Below, piece by piece: positions 63,991 to 64,000 of a stretch of 64,000 bases of DNA. Under the pieces are notes generated by a model that worked only from the letters and a program-made list of their open reading frames with translations, searched no databases and was not told the DNA's origin. The DNA lies in contig NZ_VMNK01000009.1 in assembly GCF_007625155.1 (NCBI RefSeq), positions 62,001 to 126,000 of the forward strand, given 5' to 3'. The position numbers were made by a program, and so were the translations under genes. Origin of the DNA: Denitromonas halophila. Lineage in GTDB: Bacteria; Pseudomonadota; Gammaproteobacteria; Burkholderiales; Rhodocyclaceae. The number at the start of each line of letters is the position of its first letter. The first letter of the stretch is position 1.

Positions 63991-64000
63991 TTCGGGTTGA

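Overview
The window is high-GC, densely packed bacterial chromosome. Gene content and synteny suggest a betaproteobacterium, most likely Rhodocyclales (Azoarcus/Thauera/Zoogloea-like). The reasons are a complete dcw cluster headed by mraZ, a rsmI / yraN-diaA-dolP block, DUF3025, a one-piece indolepyruvate:ferredoxin oxidoreductase beside an Lrp regulator, a GlcC-GlcD-GlcE-GlcF operon, a PEP-CTERM protein, and perfect FNR-type and sigma-54-type sites. I assign the group from these features only; no database search was run. No prophage, transposase, CRISPR array or integration scar was seen, and all 52 annotated genes other than two edge or weak cases look intact.

Layout. 1-10.6 kb (minus): murG (cut by the left edge), ftsW, murD, mraY, murF, murE, ftsI, ftsL, rsmH, mraZ, mostly with 4-bp overlaps, driven by a recognisable promoter with phased MraZ operator repeats. 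10.8-14.5 kb (minus): rnpB (RNase P RNA, unusually long), a DUF3025 gene, a lipoprotein, pyrC, rsmI. 14.5-16.3 kb (plus): yraN, diaA/gmhA, dolP. 16.3-20.6 kb: Lrp regulator divergent from the 1199-aa indolepyruvate oxidoreductase, with a perfect FNR box between them. 20.6-30.5 kb: PAS histidine kinase, PA0069-type radical SAM protein, a Tat-exported protein with two NarX/PilJ-type P-boxes, tldD, a nitrilase-family amidase, yhdP. 30.6-36.6 kb: glnE, tRNA-Pro(CGG), ispB, ugpQ and ugpB.

36.7-47 kb: a small lipoprotein, an EAL/HD-GYP pair for cyclic-di-GMP turnover, an aldo/keto reductase, rlmM, rhlE, and an 887-aa PAS-GGDEF-EAL protein whose catalytic motifs are both eroded. 47-52.8 kb: pntB-pntA2-pntA1 (transhydrogenase), corA, a PP2C phosphatase, a MaoC hydratase. 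53-57.7 kb (minus): glycolate oxidase operon glcC-glcD-orf42-glcE-glcF, with an unlisted 42-residue membrane protein coupled between glcD and glcE. 57.9-64 kb: SulP permease, rplU-rpmA, obgE-proB, and a PEP-CTERM protein behind a consensus sigma-54 promoter.

Functionally the window combines housekeeping (cell-wall synthesis and division, RNA modification, ribosome assembly, proline, pyrimidine and quinone precursors) with envelope maintenance (DolP, YhdP) and signalling (c-di-GMP, PAS kinase, PP2C). Some loci look tuned to oxygen or nitrogen state: FNR box, P-box protein, GlnE, sigma-54 promoter. I found no clear defence or mobile system. The best candidates for something undescribed are the glc small protein, the exported tandem P-box protein, the expanded RNase P RNA, and the degenerate c-di-GMP proteins.
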